Below are positions 45,276 to 55,017 of a stretch of 64,000 nucleotides of DNA, piece by piece (the first letter of the stretch is position 1; each line of letters opens with the position of its first letter). Made by a program: the position numbers and the translations under genes. The notes beneath the pieces were generated by a model, which searched no databases, was not told where the DNA came from, and saw only the letters and a list, made by a program, of their open reading frames with translations. The stretch is from Leucocoprinus leucothites (taxonomy: Eukaryota; Basidiomycota; Agaricomycetes; Agaricales; Agaricaceae): NCBI GenBank assembly GCA_013368445.1, contig JAACJO010000030.1, positions 62,001 through 126,000 on the forward strand, in the 5' to 3' direction.

Positions 45276-48117
45276 TCACGCCTCGCTCCACTCCGAAGCA
45301 GACGAAGGTGGTACATCCTCCTCCTCATCACTCACATCTCCCCCCACCTCCTTCTCAGCCTCGGGTTCAACCTCATCCTTCTTCTCTTGAACCTCCACGT
45401 CGGCAACAACACCCTCAACGGATTTCTTCTCCGCTTCCTCCTTCTCCTTCGCCAACCTCTCAGCTTCCTTCTTCTTCCTCTCCTCTTCTTTCTCTTTGAG
45501 CTGCTGCCTCATCCTCTCAAGCTCTTCCTCTTTCTCCTTTTCTGCGAGCCGTTGCTTAACCTTTTCAAGCTCTGCTTCTTTCTTTTTGAGTTCGCGCTCT
45601 TCTTTATCTTTGGCAGCATTGGCTTTACGGCGGCGTTCGCGCTAAGGAATGAAAATGAATATTAGACTAGGTAAAGGGAAGGAGGCGGCGGTGGATACGT
45701 ACTGCAGCCTTTTCTCTCAGCTCCCTCGCCTCTTTCTCTTTCTTCAGTCTTTCCCTCATCTGACGCTCCTTCTCAACCCACTCAACAACGCCATCCGCCG
45801 CCATCTCCGGCTTCGACTTATTCTTCAACAGATCTAAAAAAAAACAAATCTCAGTCTTCAACTTTGACACCAAACAAACGACAAAAATCACTTACACCCC
45901 TGCAACGCAGCAACACTAAACTCCTCCTCCGGAATCCCATCCGCAAACTTCTTCGCAAGCTCATTGAGCGTTTTCTTATCTAGGGGAGCCGCTGAGTGTC
46001 GGCTGTTCACCACGCTCTCCGCAGGCGGAGGCGGGCGGTACGCAGTGTTCGACGCACCGAACTGGTCTCCCTCAAGGAACCTCGCCATCGTTGCATTGTT
46101 TGGCTGCTGCGCTCCGGTATCAGTGTCAGTAGTAGTAGTAGCTGCGACGAGGGCAGGAGGGGAGGAGAGTGAGGGGGTGGAGGGAATGGACGATGGTGGT
46201 GTGCGTGGCTTGGCCCCTTCGCTTGGGAAGGGAGATAGCGAGGAAGCGCGCGACCAGAGGGAGGATACGGCACTGGAGGAGGGTGTAGCAATGGGAGATG
46301 TGTTTAGCGAGGGTGTGGGCGGAGTAGCCATGTATGAGCGAGCAGAAGTCGAGGACGCCCTTGAAGCAGGTCTGGACCCAGGGTTGTTGACCTCTACCTT
46401 GACATCCACACCCTCCAACTCTGCCTCATCAATCGGCACTTCATCCTCCGCACAAGGGAAAAAGTTCCTGAACAACGCCTCCGCCTGCCACTTGCTAGCA
46501 TTCCTAAACTCGATCCACACATCCATACGTCCAGGCCTCGACAGGGCCGGATCCAACCTCTCGAGGTGATTTGTCGTAGCGAACAAGAGCCTTCCCTCTG
46601 CCGCGGCAACACCATCGAGTGCATTCAGGAGACCGCTCAAGGAGAGAGTGTTGACATCGCTCATTTGATCACGGCGTCTGCGGCTTGATGAAGACCCACT
46701 GTTATTCGACTTTTCACCTTCCCCGTCTTTCTTGTCCTTATCTTTATCGCCGTCCATATCCGACCCATCTCGGCTCGTGCTACGCGTGAATGCAGCATCA
46801 AGATCCTCTAGGAGCACGACGCAACGCGCTGGGACACGACCCATGAGCGTTGTGAGTGTAGAGTCTGAGATCCATGATGCAGACAAGGAAACAACGTAGA
46901 TGTCGAGTTGTAGCGCTCCTGCGAGGGCGTGGATAAGAGACGACTTTCCAGAGCCCGGGACACCGTGGAGGAGGTAGCCACGGCGGAAAGGAATACCACG
47001 GTCAGCGTACCACTGTAAATGCGTGTGTTAGCTAACAAGCCACTAAAAATAACACAACTGGGGATGATCGGTGGCAGGCACCGATCCGCCGGTTCGAGGC
47101 GTGGGAACAGAGGGCCAATTGACAACTGGCTTGGACCCAAGTGACGAGCGTGACTACAAACACGCCGCCATCACGGCATAATATGTGGGGGAGGGATCCG
47201 AATAACAACTGACCTGTTCTGAACGCAGGAAGTCTTTGGTGTCTTCAAGAAGCATCTCCTTGACGCCGGGGTTTAGCACGATGCTACCCATAGGGCGCTT
47301 GTGTCGTGAGTCGGTCCAGCGCCATGACCCGTGCGAGTCGGCAAAGTAGATTTGGATACGATGAATCGCCTCCGCTTCATACTCGCGTTTAGCCTGTAGT
47401 ACAAGCTGCTTGAGAATAGTATTGGAGCGGGCTACGACACTGTCAGAAATGACAATCAGAAATTGGGGTCACATTGAGTCATTAGACGAATAGTCGGTTT
47501 CTCACCTGATGGACAGCTGTTCACACCCGTCGGGTTTGCGGCCACGCCTGACCCGTAGCCAGTGGCCGCGGTAGAAGATGGTGTGGGTAGTGTCAAGCGT
47601 AGGCTGGAAGACGACTCGAGTTTTGGGTCGACCTTCATGGTCAAACTCACTCTCGTCGTTCTCCGCCTCCTCCTCCTCCTCTTCCCAGCCGTCAACACCA
47701 CTTGACCCACCAGGCCCCGACGTCCTTGTCGTCGTCTCAAACTCTCTCGAACGCTGCCACTCTGGCCTGCGTGAGAGCCATAGCATCAACCAATCAAAGG
47801 GATAATCCTCTTCGCTGAAATGGGCGGTGAGGAAGAAAGCTGTCAGGGGAAGGGCGTTAGAGCGCTATAGTTCCCTCCCCTGTAAAGGCTGTTCAAAACC
47901 CAATCTACTCACAATTAACAAAGTGAGACCTGGGATTCGAGTGTCAAGAAGGTATGTGGGTGCTGTTAAGACAGGTTGACACGTACCATGCTGAGCTGGA
48001 AACCCTGCGTGCTGTTTCAACAGTGCCACCGAGAACGACGAGCTTCATGCCGTCAACGACCGAGGAGCCGCCGCCGCCGCCTACGAGGGGTTGGATGAGT
48101 GACTTGAAAGCGTCCAT
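45276..48117 (-). CDS. BCS1-like mitochondrial AAA ATPase
   Basis: Seven exons: 48117-47987, 47929-47913, 47839-47506, 47439-47214, 47012-45896, 45833-45703, 45641-45276. All are in frame and the product is 773 aa. Exon 2 is only 17 nt. The BCS1 N-terminal domain has SFFLTAHFSEEDYPFDWLM, then GSIVLNPGVKEMLLEDTKDF. The AAA module has Walker A GVPGSGKSS, Walker B VVLLEDLDAAF, and LLFATTNHLERLDPALSRPGRMD. A Ser/Thr/Pro-rich insert of about 150 residues precedes the C-terminal helix with LQGYLLKNKSKPE. The protein ends in a long charged coiled coil (EKEKEE, RKKKEAERL repeats) and an acidic tail. BCS1 family members act at the mitochondrial inner membrane, where BCS1 itself inserts the Rieske protein into complex III. 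Paralogs are common in Agaricomycetes, so the true role of this one is open. Confidence 0.9.
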
Positions 48118-50388
48118 AGTTCAAAGTCAGCTTGGAGGTTGAGCTGGCTGTAATAGTCAGTGGACAAGAGGGTCTGGAAGCCAACGTGTACGAGTTGGAA
48201 AGGGAGAACAGGATATGTGTGGTGGTGGAAGTAGTAGTTACTGGTTGTAAATAGAAGAATGGGGGAATATGACAGGCTGTGCAGAGATACTGTACAGCAG
48301 TTGTCTGTAGTAGTTGGGATGACTAGAAATACGTAGGCGGTCCCGGGTGACGGATGAGGTCAGGCGGGCGCTGCAGAAACAAACAACAAGTGTGGCAGGA
48401 GGAACAAACTCAGAACGTGTCACGTCTCTCTCAGCATTTGACTCAGGGAAACAGCGCTAACCTATTCACTTTGCCCCACAAGTCTACCGCATCATCCCAC
48501 CCGGGTTCAGCGGTCCGCCTTCTTTTTCCTCTTTATACCCATTGCACTGCGACATGCACAGACGAAATACATTCTGTCGGTGGTCAGTGCGCAGCTGGTG
48601 AAACCTCGACCTCCCATTGCGTCGCAGCAAGTGACGACAACGAGCCAATTAGCCGAGCGCTTATTACATCCCAATGGGGAAATAGCATAATTCCCGCTTT
48701 CGACGAATTTTCAAACTCCGTTTAGCGATTCCGAGTCCCCTCTTGGGAAAATAAAATAAACATTGAGTCTCGTCGTTACAACACTCGCCTACATTCTCAA
48801 CGTACACCCAACCACTTGTAGATCTAGACCATTCGCATCATCATCACTCTCCATTCTTCAGAAAACCCGAAGCACACTTACCCATCAACATCTCATAGCC
48901 TCTGGAGATCAAGAAGCCGCAGCCTGGCTATATCACTGCCATTGCTGTGTCTTATCTTTAGCTCCGAGTCTCCGGTTCTTGACATGACCGCGTGCAACCG
49001 AATGGTTGCTTTGCTATTAAAATCTCCTCCTTTGGAATATTGAATGATCTTTCCTTTCCACTGGCTCTTCTTCTTGGTCTTGATCCTGGGGTGGTGGTCA
49101 GCGTTCTTGTTCTCTTCTTGGTTTGCGAAAACTTTTTTGTCCCATCTCCCTCCCAGCACACTTTCTCGCCATCGATCAAGACTTGCGATAAGCCCTAGGC
49201 ACGGCACGCTCAGTGAACTCCCAATGGGGGAGTGGCCAGCTTAGACCATCGACGATCAGCGGATCCCGAATATCCAAAAGCATTTATCATATATCACCGC
49301 TCACAAGTCATTAATAGCCGCCAGTGGCGCTAATCTCAACAGCAAACCCATCCAAGCTTCCAGTTCTTATTCTTCTCCAATGTTCGACGCTTTCTCACTT
49401 TCCCAGCTGCCCACAATCCCCATTCCACCATTCCACATATCCAGAACCGCTCAAGAATCAATTCCCGCGTTAAATCTTACACGAAACCAAAAGAATCCTT
49501 CGCATACTTCTTCGTTCATTCTCCAAGTCTTCCACAAGGTCTTCTAGCGCTTCGATACCAGCCCCTAAGCTCTCGGAAAACATACGGAAACACTGTACGG
49601 TGAAAGCCATCCCCAAGAATACAACTAATAATACCTAATGGATACCACTACACTAGCCACTCGGTTTTTATTCGGTTATATACTTCATATTCTATAGCTG
49701 ATACGGCGCACGCGAGAAGTGGTGGTGGCGCATAGATTAATTAACTCACCAAGTTCGATTGTCGCGGTCTAGAACCACCAGGGCGTCTAAGTGTGTTTTT
49801 TCTTCGGTATATGTAATACGTGAACAGCATCTTTCGCGAACGAGCGCTATCCATTGTGCAGAACGACCCTACAGTTGACTCAGGCTCTCTTCCTCTATAC
49901 GTCCGTGATCCACGATACATTGGAGCTGAACTCAGTATCCAAATACCCAAGTCTGAAAAATGACTCGATGTTTGTAAATGAGCATCAGAAATGTAATACC
50001 AAGTTCCTATGACTGCGAAATATGAATTCATCCAGTCATTTATCCGATTATGTATGGACCTTGGCGATCATGGAAACGAATCAATTGGACCGTAACCGTA
50101 ACCATACAGACTTCTAGTGACTCCTATAGCCACAACGTCATAAACCTGACTATACTTAGTGACGCTGTAAAATTTCGAGGGCTCGACCCTACAATTAGGT
50201 TTTCAGAACGATCAAGCTCCGAGGTGGGGGGTCGTCCGAATCATTGTGATTAGCCTTGGTCAGCCGTACGTATCACTGATGCTTCGATTCATGCTTTCAA
50301 CCCTCGCTTTGCCGAAATGCGATGTCACAGACGTTCTGGGCTGTATTTACTGCATATTCGAGAACAGTAAAAAAATCAGTGCTTTCAC
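48118..50388. other. Intergenic, divergent side of the BCS1-like gene
   Basis: About 2.2 kb without a recognised gene. The part from about 49905 on is the start of the 4-kb duplicated segment. Open frames at 48354-48725, 48893-49207 and 49044-49244 show no family signal. A 46-codon frame on the minus strand from ATG 49610 (MAFTVQCFRMFSESLG...) is coding-like but too short to call. Confidence 0.4.
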
Positions 50389-50461
50389 TTCCTTCCAGCC
50401 GACTCCAGTGATTGATCTCGTCATTGCTAGTGACGTGTTCTACCGACTGAGCTAAGGATGA
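50389..50461 (-). pseudogene. tRNA-Thr-derived pseudogene 1
   Basis: Read on the minus strand, 73 nt align without gaps to the tRNA-Thr at 43868, with about 12 differences. The anticodon loop is CTAGCAA (AGC), the acceptor pairing is broken and the T loop TTCGAGT has become CTGGAGT, so it should not be functional. A TTTTTTT run follows it, as in the parent gene. Confidence 0.65.
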
Positions 50462-50796
50462 TTTAATCTCAACAAGGCTGTACGATCACTCATGTGCCTG
50501 TCGACTTTCGACTACGCACGACTTTTCATCGACTATACATACTAGTCGTTGAGTCAGATTATTAGGGACCAACTCTTATCTTCGACGAATCCTAGTGCAC
50601 TCACACGACAAACACAGATGGATGAACTGATAACTATATTTACATGGGACGAAAAGGTTACATCTGATGCTGACTGGCCATGAATACGAGCTGAGTCTGA
50701 GCTGACGATCCGTACAAAGGTATATATATAAGTAATGCCATGAACATACTCAATAGCTTAACAAGAACGGCGAATCTGGGCATCATATGCCATTCC

Positions 50797-53391
50797 TTAC
50801 TTGGTTCGACGCTTTGGCCTCATGTCTATACGAATTTACTATGCGATTAGGTATGCATTTGCACAATATAGACTCACTCTCTACCAAAGACATAATTCGA
50901 TGCCACTTTGACCTCTTTGTGCCTATGAAATATTTACGCGGTCAGATTAAACATGCATATGCATAATGTAGACTCACTCTCCGCCAAAGTTTCAGCAGAT
51001 AATTCCTTTTCAGGCAGAATGCAAGGGAAGGCATAAACCCAGAATTGATCAGGAAACTCGAAACCCGTCAGTGCAAGACTCTCTTTGCCATTTCCAAGTA
51101 TGTAAACAGGACATTGGGGATTGACGGCAGAGACAGTTGCAAGCTGTTTTTGGATGTGAGCTTTCCACCCAGGACATTTTGAGAGGATGATGTCACAGCT
51201 GGCATCGCAGTCACTGTCCTGGCCGAAGGAACATTCATAATTATGCCAGTAAGGATCCTGGACATGCAGTGGATGAGCAGTTGCAGGAGACTCGGTATGA
51301 CAGTTAGTGACGTACAGTAGTGGACATGCGCATGAAACGGCCCATGGGATTGGGGAACTCAAGGTAATATTCGTGGTACTTGAAGCCATTGCTGGAGTGA
51401 CCTAGCCCAAATAGAGATGACCACATGTCATCGGACCACCCAAAGCTGACTACATTTACTCTCTCATCGACATTGATACTGTGAAAGTTAAATCTTTGGA
51501 TGTCAGTTTCTGATAACAATCCCCAATTAAGGAGTTTTGATGAAATGGGCTGGGAGAAGGTGTTAGGAGCGCTATGGAAGCAGAGCCACAAGGCAAACCT
51601 CAATTGCTAAGCCGATCAAGTCAGCAGCATGATAAAGAACGTCCTGGGATGGAAGAGTTGGGCAAAGGGCTTGGAAAAATTGTGATAGTTCATCGAAGCC
51701 GCATTCCTCTATAACATTGGCATCCATCCACATAAAGGCTTCAAGCATGTCCTTAAAGATATCCGAGTGTTGGTCATAAGACTGCCCGAGTGGCCAGGTC
51801 AAGTGAATGCGCTCCTTGTCAATGAGATTATTTACTGTGTACTGTGTGTGAGATAACAAGAAAACCGTAAAGAGATATTGTCATACTTGGATTGTAGGAC
51901 TCGGCAAGGATACGAGTAGCACATTTAAACGCCTGCCTCTGCAAATAATCACGGTCTAAGTGGAATACGCCTGAGCGAGACTGGTGGTGCAGATAGTCCA
52001 TGAAGGAAGCATGGTATGGGTTGATGTTTCTGACTTTTGCTTCTTCGGGCTCTGGTACCCGGATAATGGAATGGAGCTTATGGAGAGCAGCATAAGCCTC
52101 AGCTTGAGTGACACTGAAAACACAACAGATATTGACCAAATTAAGATAGCCTGCGGTGGCAACGCCATGAAGGAATTCCTTTACAATACACCAGTGCTCA
52201 TCAGAGACGGCGGAAAGGATTTCCGTATAAAGAGCGTCAAGAGTCACAAAAGGATTTGATTCCGATACGGAGATTCTGTCAATGACACTGATAACCTTTT
52301 CAAGTTGAGATATAGGATTTGCATAGGCTGTATCATCAATAAACTGTATGATCGTGGAGGCGAAGATAAACATGCCATAGGCACGGTTCGCGATTTTTGT
52401 GAAATGCACTTCTGACGGCCATTGTTTTATTGAAGTTGGAAATGATGTTGAATATTCTACCCGGATTTCTTGGAATTTGTCACGCAAATAGCGTTCAACG
52501 TCCTGGCAGGCTTGGTCGGAGTCAATGGGAACCAGGAGCTCTCGATAATTCGCTTCACCAAGTTTCTTGAACGCGGATCGTATGTGAGGCTCTGGGCGAC
52601 TGGCGATGATCCAGATGATGGGAGATGTTGGATGCTGAATGACCAGTTGACCAATCAGAGAGATGATCTCTTGTTGGGCGCGCTCTCCTTTACACTCGTC
52701 CAAACCGTCAAGTGCAATTAAGATGGTCTCGTTATGTCCGTTGAACAAGACTTTGGCAATAATAGGCTGGAGTATGAAGTGTTTGAATTGCTCTCGCATG
52801 GATTTATGGACGATGCGGGGGTCGCGAGTGAGCATATTGACCACGTGGGCCCTGTACGATGGGTACTTTTGGGCCAGCTGGTACGCAATAGTCACAAATA
52901 CGCGTTGCGGATCGTCTCGTCTGGCTTTCGCGAAGAAGAGGGTAGCAGCCAAAATTGAATTAGAGAATTCGGAGTCACGTTCGGAAATGGTCTGTATGAT
53001 GGCCGATTTGCCAACACCAGCGGGACCATTAAGCCACAGGATCGACGCTGTGCGTACAAGGTCTTGTATCCATGACTGGATTTCTCCGGATATGTCGAGT
53101 CGTGTTCCGGGATGACATCTGGGGGGAGGGTCCCGCTCCGAAGAATCGAATTCCGCACCAGGAAGTGACTCCTTTGCCAAGAGCCAAACAGCTTCTTTGT
53201 CGTTGTCAGTTGATTGGCCTGTTCGTTCAGTTGGCATTTGGGGTTTTAGTCTCATCCGGGTAATAGTTGTACTGACCCATCATTGTGAGGTTGTCAATCT
53301 TGAAGCCATGTGCGTTCTCAAACATGGAGCCTGAAGACAAGGGGGCATTCCTAAGATTTTGGAGGCTCCGAGAGTTGCTTTGAGCCATCAT
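50797..53391 (-). CDS. NACHT-type STAND NTPase, copy 1
   Basis: Seven-exon model: 53391-53277, 53218-51887, 51834-51599, 51549-51316, 51257-50978, 50922-50878, 50825-50797; 756 aa. The start MMAQSNSRSLQNL and a 38-codon first exon join by a 58-nt intron to GQSTDNDKEAVWLLAKESLPGA. Motifs: Walker A GPAGVGKSA (about 103-111), Walker B ILIALDGLDEC (204-214), WIIASRPEPHIR (sensor-like), then a winged-helix-like region with HASFMDYLHHQSRSG. The C-terminal part (IDKERIHLTW..., CDIILSKCPGW) is conserved with copy 2 but of unknown fold. There is no WD40, ankyrin or TPR array. The last two exons are small, and their use is inferred from matching donors and acceptors; without them the protein stops at 50934. 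STAND NTPases in fungi act as signalling switches, some in non-self recognition; the role here is inferred from the family only. Confidence 0.82.
50826..50977 (-). repeat. Tandem intron-exon module at the 3' end of STAND copy 1
   Basis: Two similar units about 97 nt apart. Each has a donor AGA-GTGAGTCTA, a GCATATGCAT-like or GCAAATGCAT segment, a branch-like element, and an acceptor CATAG or TATAG followed by a short exon rich in Lys/Arg codons (GCACAAAGAGG..., ACATGAGGCCAAAG...). The equivalent pair in copy 2 has a 101-nt period. Confidence 0.55.
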
Positions 53392-53823
53392 TGGAATGGT
53401 TTTGGGGAGACGGGGAGGCCACGTAGGCAGAAAGAACCACCAACTCAGAATCGTCGCATGGGCTTTTCAAGTCACGAGTTGAGTGGCAGTGCATAGGAAA
53501 CTGGCAAGTAATCTAAAACTCGGGTAGTGCACAGTAATGAGGCAGTGCCGATATAACTTCTGATTCAAAGATTCTTCGCTTTGTGAGTTGCTGTGGCTCA
53601 ATGGCCTCCGGTATGTTGGGCGTTCAATAAAGCAACTTTTACGAGCTCTCAGTATGGTCGGGTGATAATCAGAACACAACCACTACTAGTACTGCCAACT
53701 TGACTGCCATAGGACTGGGACCTGTCAGTTGCTCGTGTCTCATAGTCCTGCATCTTATTCTCCTACAGTAATCATGCTCGGCATATGAGCATCACATTTA
53801 ATCCTTGACGGGAGTCATTCTCA

Positions 53824-53990
53824 ATGAAAACACCTGCACGCGATACCGACCCGTAGCAAAAACGCATATCAGGGTGCGATGGCAATTCGGAATGGCAGGT
53901 GTAAAGCCAACACCATGGGGACTCCTTTTCATCCCAAAGCAATGCATACGTTCCAACGACCCATGGTACGTGGAGCTGAGCCCATGATCC
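53824..53990 (+). pseudogene. Truncated 5' end of the 57945 gene
   Basis: ATGAAAACACCTGCACGC matches the start of the intact gene at 57945 (ATGAAAACACCTGCGCGT), and similarity continues through the AAAACGCA and TTTTCATCC landmarks to about 53960. In frame it meets a TAG after ten codons. The rest of the gene is absent; the sequence runs into the left end of the second segmental copy. It is a by-product of the 4-kb duplication. Confidence 0.7.
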
Positions 53991-54421
53991 AGATGCCCAA
54001 AGTGACTCGACGTCTGTAAACGAGCACCAGAAATGTAACACCAGGTACTTATGACTGCGAAATATGAATCTGTTCAGTCGTTTATCCGATTATGTATGGA
54101 CTTGGCAGGAATTGGGATAGATCAATTGAACCCAAATCATACAGACTTTTAGTGGCCCAGATAGCCACAACGTCATTAACCTGATTATAGTGAGGCTGTA
54201 AAATTTCGAGGGCTCGACCCTACAATTAGGTTTTCAGAACGCTCAAGCTCTGAGGTGGGGGGTCGTCCGAATCACTGTGATAAGCCATGATCAGCCGTAC
54301 GTATCACTGATGCCTCGATTCATGCTTTCAACCCTCGCTTTGCCGAAATGCGACGTCGCAGGCGTTCTGGGGCTGTATTTACTGCATATTCGAGAACAGT
54401 AAAAAAAATCAGTGTTTTCAC

Positions 54422-54500
54422 TTCCTTCTAGTCGACTCCGATGACTCGGATTGACTTCATCATTGCCAGCAACGCGCTCTACCAGCTGTGCTAAGAAAGA
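54422..54500 (-). pseudogene. tRNA-Thr-derived pseudogene 2
   Basis: Counterpart of the relic at 50389 in the second segmental copy. It keeps TAGAGCGCG after the D arm and AGTCGACTAGAAGGAA at the 3' end, but has six extra bases before the T arm, a GGC anticodon loop (CTGGCAA) and mispairs in the anticodon stem. A T8 run follows. Confidence 0.6.
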
Positions 54501-54858
54501 TTTTATCTTAACATGGCTGTACGTTTTCTCAAGCGCCTGTCGACTTTTCATCGGCTATACATAATAGTTGTTGAATTGGATTATTAGGGACTGACTCTTC
54601 AATATCCTCGACGAATCCTAGAGCGTGCTCACACGACAAACACAGACGGACTAATTGATAACCACATTTACATGGTGTGAAAAGAGAGAATTATTATATC
54701 TAATACTGACTGGCCGGAGTGAATATGAGCCTTTGAGCTGACGAGTTCGTACAGAGGTATACACGCCATCAGCATACTAAATACCTAACAACAATAGTGA
54801 ATCCGTGAATAACACCCCATTCCCTACCCAGTTCGAAGCCGCTTAGACCTTCTTGTGC

Positions 54859-55017
54859 CTGTATGAAGTTGTCATACGATCAGATTGAAAAACACCTAGG
54901 CACAATATAGACTCACCCTCTGTCGGAGTCTTAGTTCGACGCCGCTTTGACTTTTTTGTCTGTATGAAATATATATGCGATCACATTTAAACATGTATAT
55001 GCATAATCTAGACTTAC
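54859..55017 (-). repeat. Tandem intron-exon module at the 3' end of STAND copy 2
   Basis: Two units with a 101-nt period, each with a GTAAGT or GTGAGT donor, a CATACAG acceptor and a short Lys/Arg-rich exon (ACAAAAAAGTCAAAGC..., GCACAAGAAGGTCTAAGC...). In this copy the first small exon already contains an in-frame TAA, so the second unit is downstream of the stop. Confidence 0.55.

Larger units (their letters stand above)
49905..53480. repeat. Segmental duplication, left copy (about 4.04 kb period)
   Basis: Matches 53945-57520 at a nearly constant offset of 4040-4042 bp, covering a tRNA-Thr relic, a STAND gene with all introns, and its promoter. The two copies are in direct orientation. Example landmarks are GGCTCGACCCTACAATTAGG at 50180 and 54213 and TATCCGATTATGTATGGAC near 50041 and 54083. 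Confidence 0.85.

Noticed and set aside
44989..45390. Plus-strand ORFs with Ser/Pro/Leu runs
   Set aside because: Antisense shadows of the Glu/Lys-rich BCS1 tail and its 3' flank.
45964..46569. 201-codon plus-strand ORF
   Set aside because: Antisense to the Ser/Thr-rich insert of the BCS1-like gene; codon bias of the real strand explains it.
48893..49244. Overlapping ORFs on both strands, one with a hydrophobic start (FPFHWLFFLVLILGWW)
   Set aside because: No splice-linked extension, no family signal and opposite frames equally open.
49473..49610. 46-codon minus-strand ORF (MAFTVQCFRMFSESLG...)
   Set aside because: Coding-like composition with a helical acidic end, but no clear second exon and the plus strand is also open; too weak to list as a gene.
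52470..53115. Plus-strand ORFs across the STAND gene and the same set near 56510-57155
   Set aside because: Antisense shadows that repeat because the locus is duplicated.
54291..54551. Minus-strand ORF with SFLAQLVERVAGNDEV
   Set aside because: This is the translation of a tRNA-Thr relic, not a protein gene; the same peptide pattern appears at the intact tRNA (43868).
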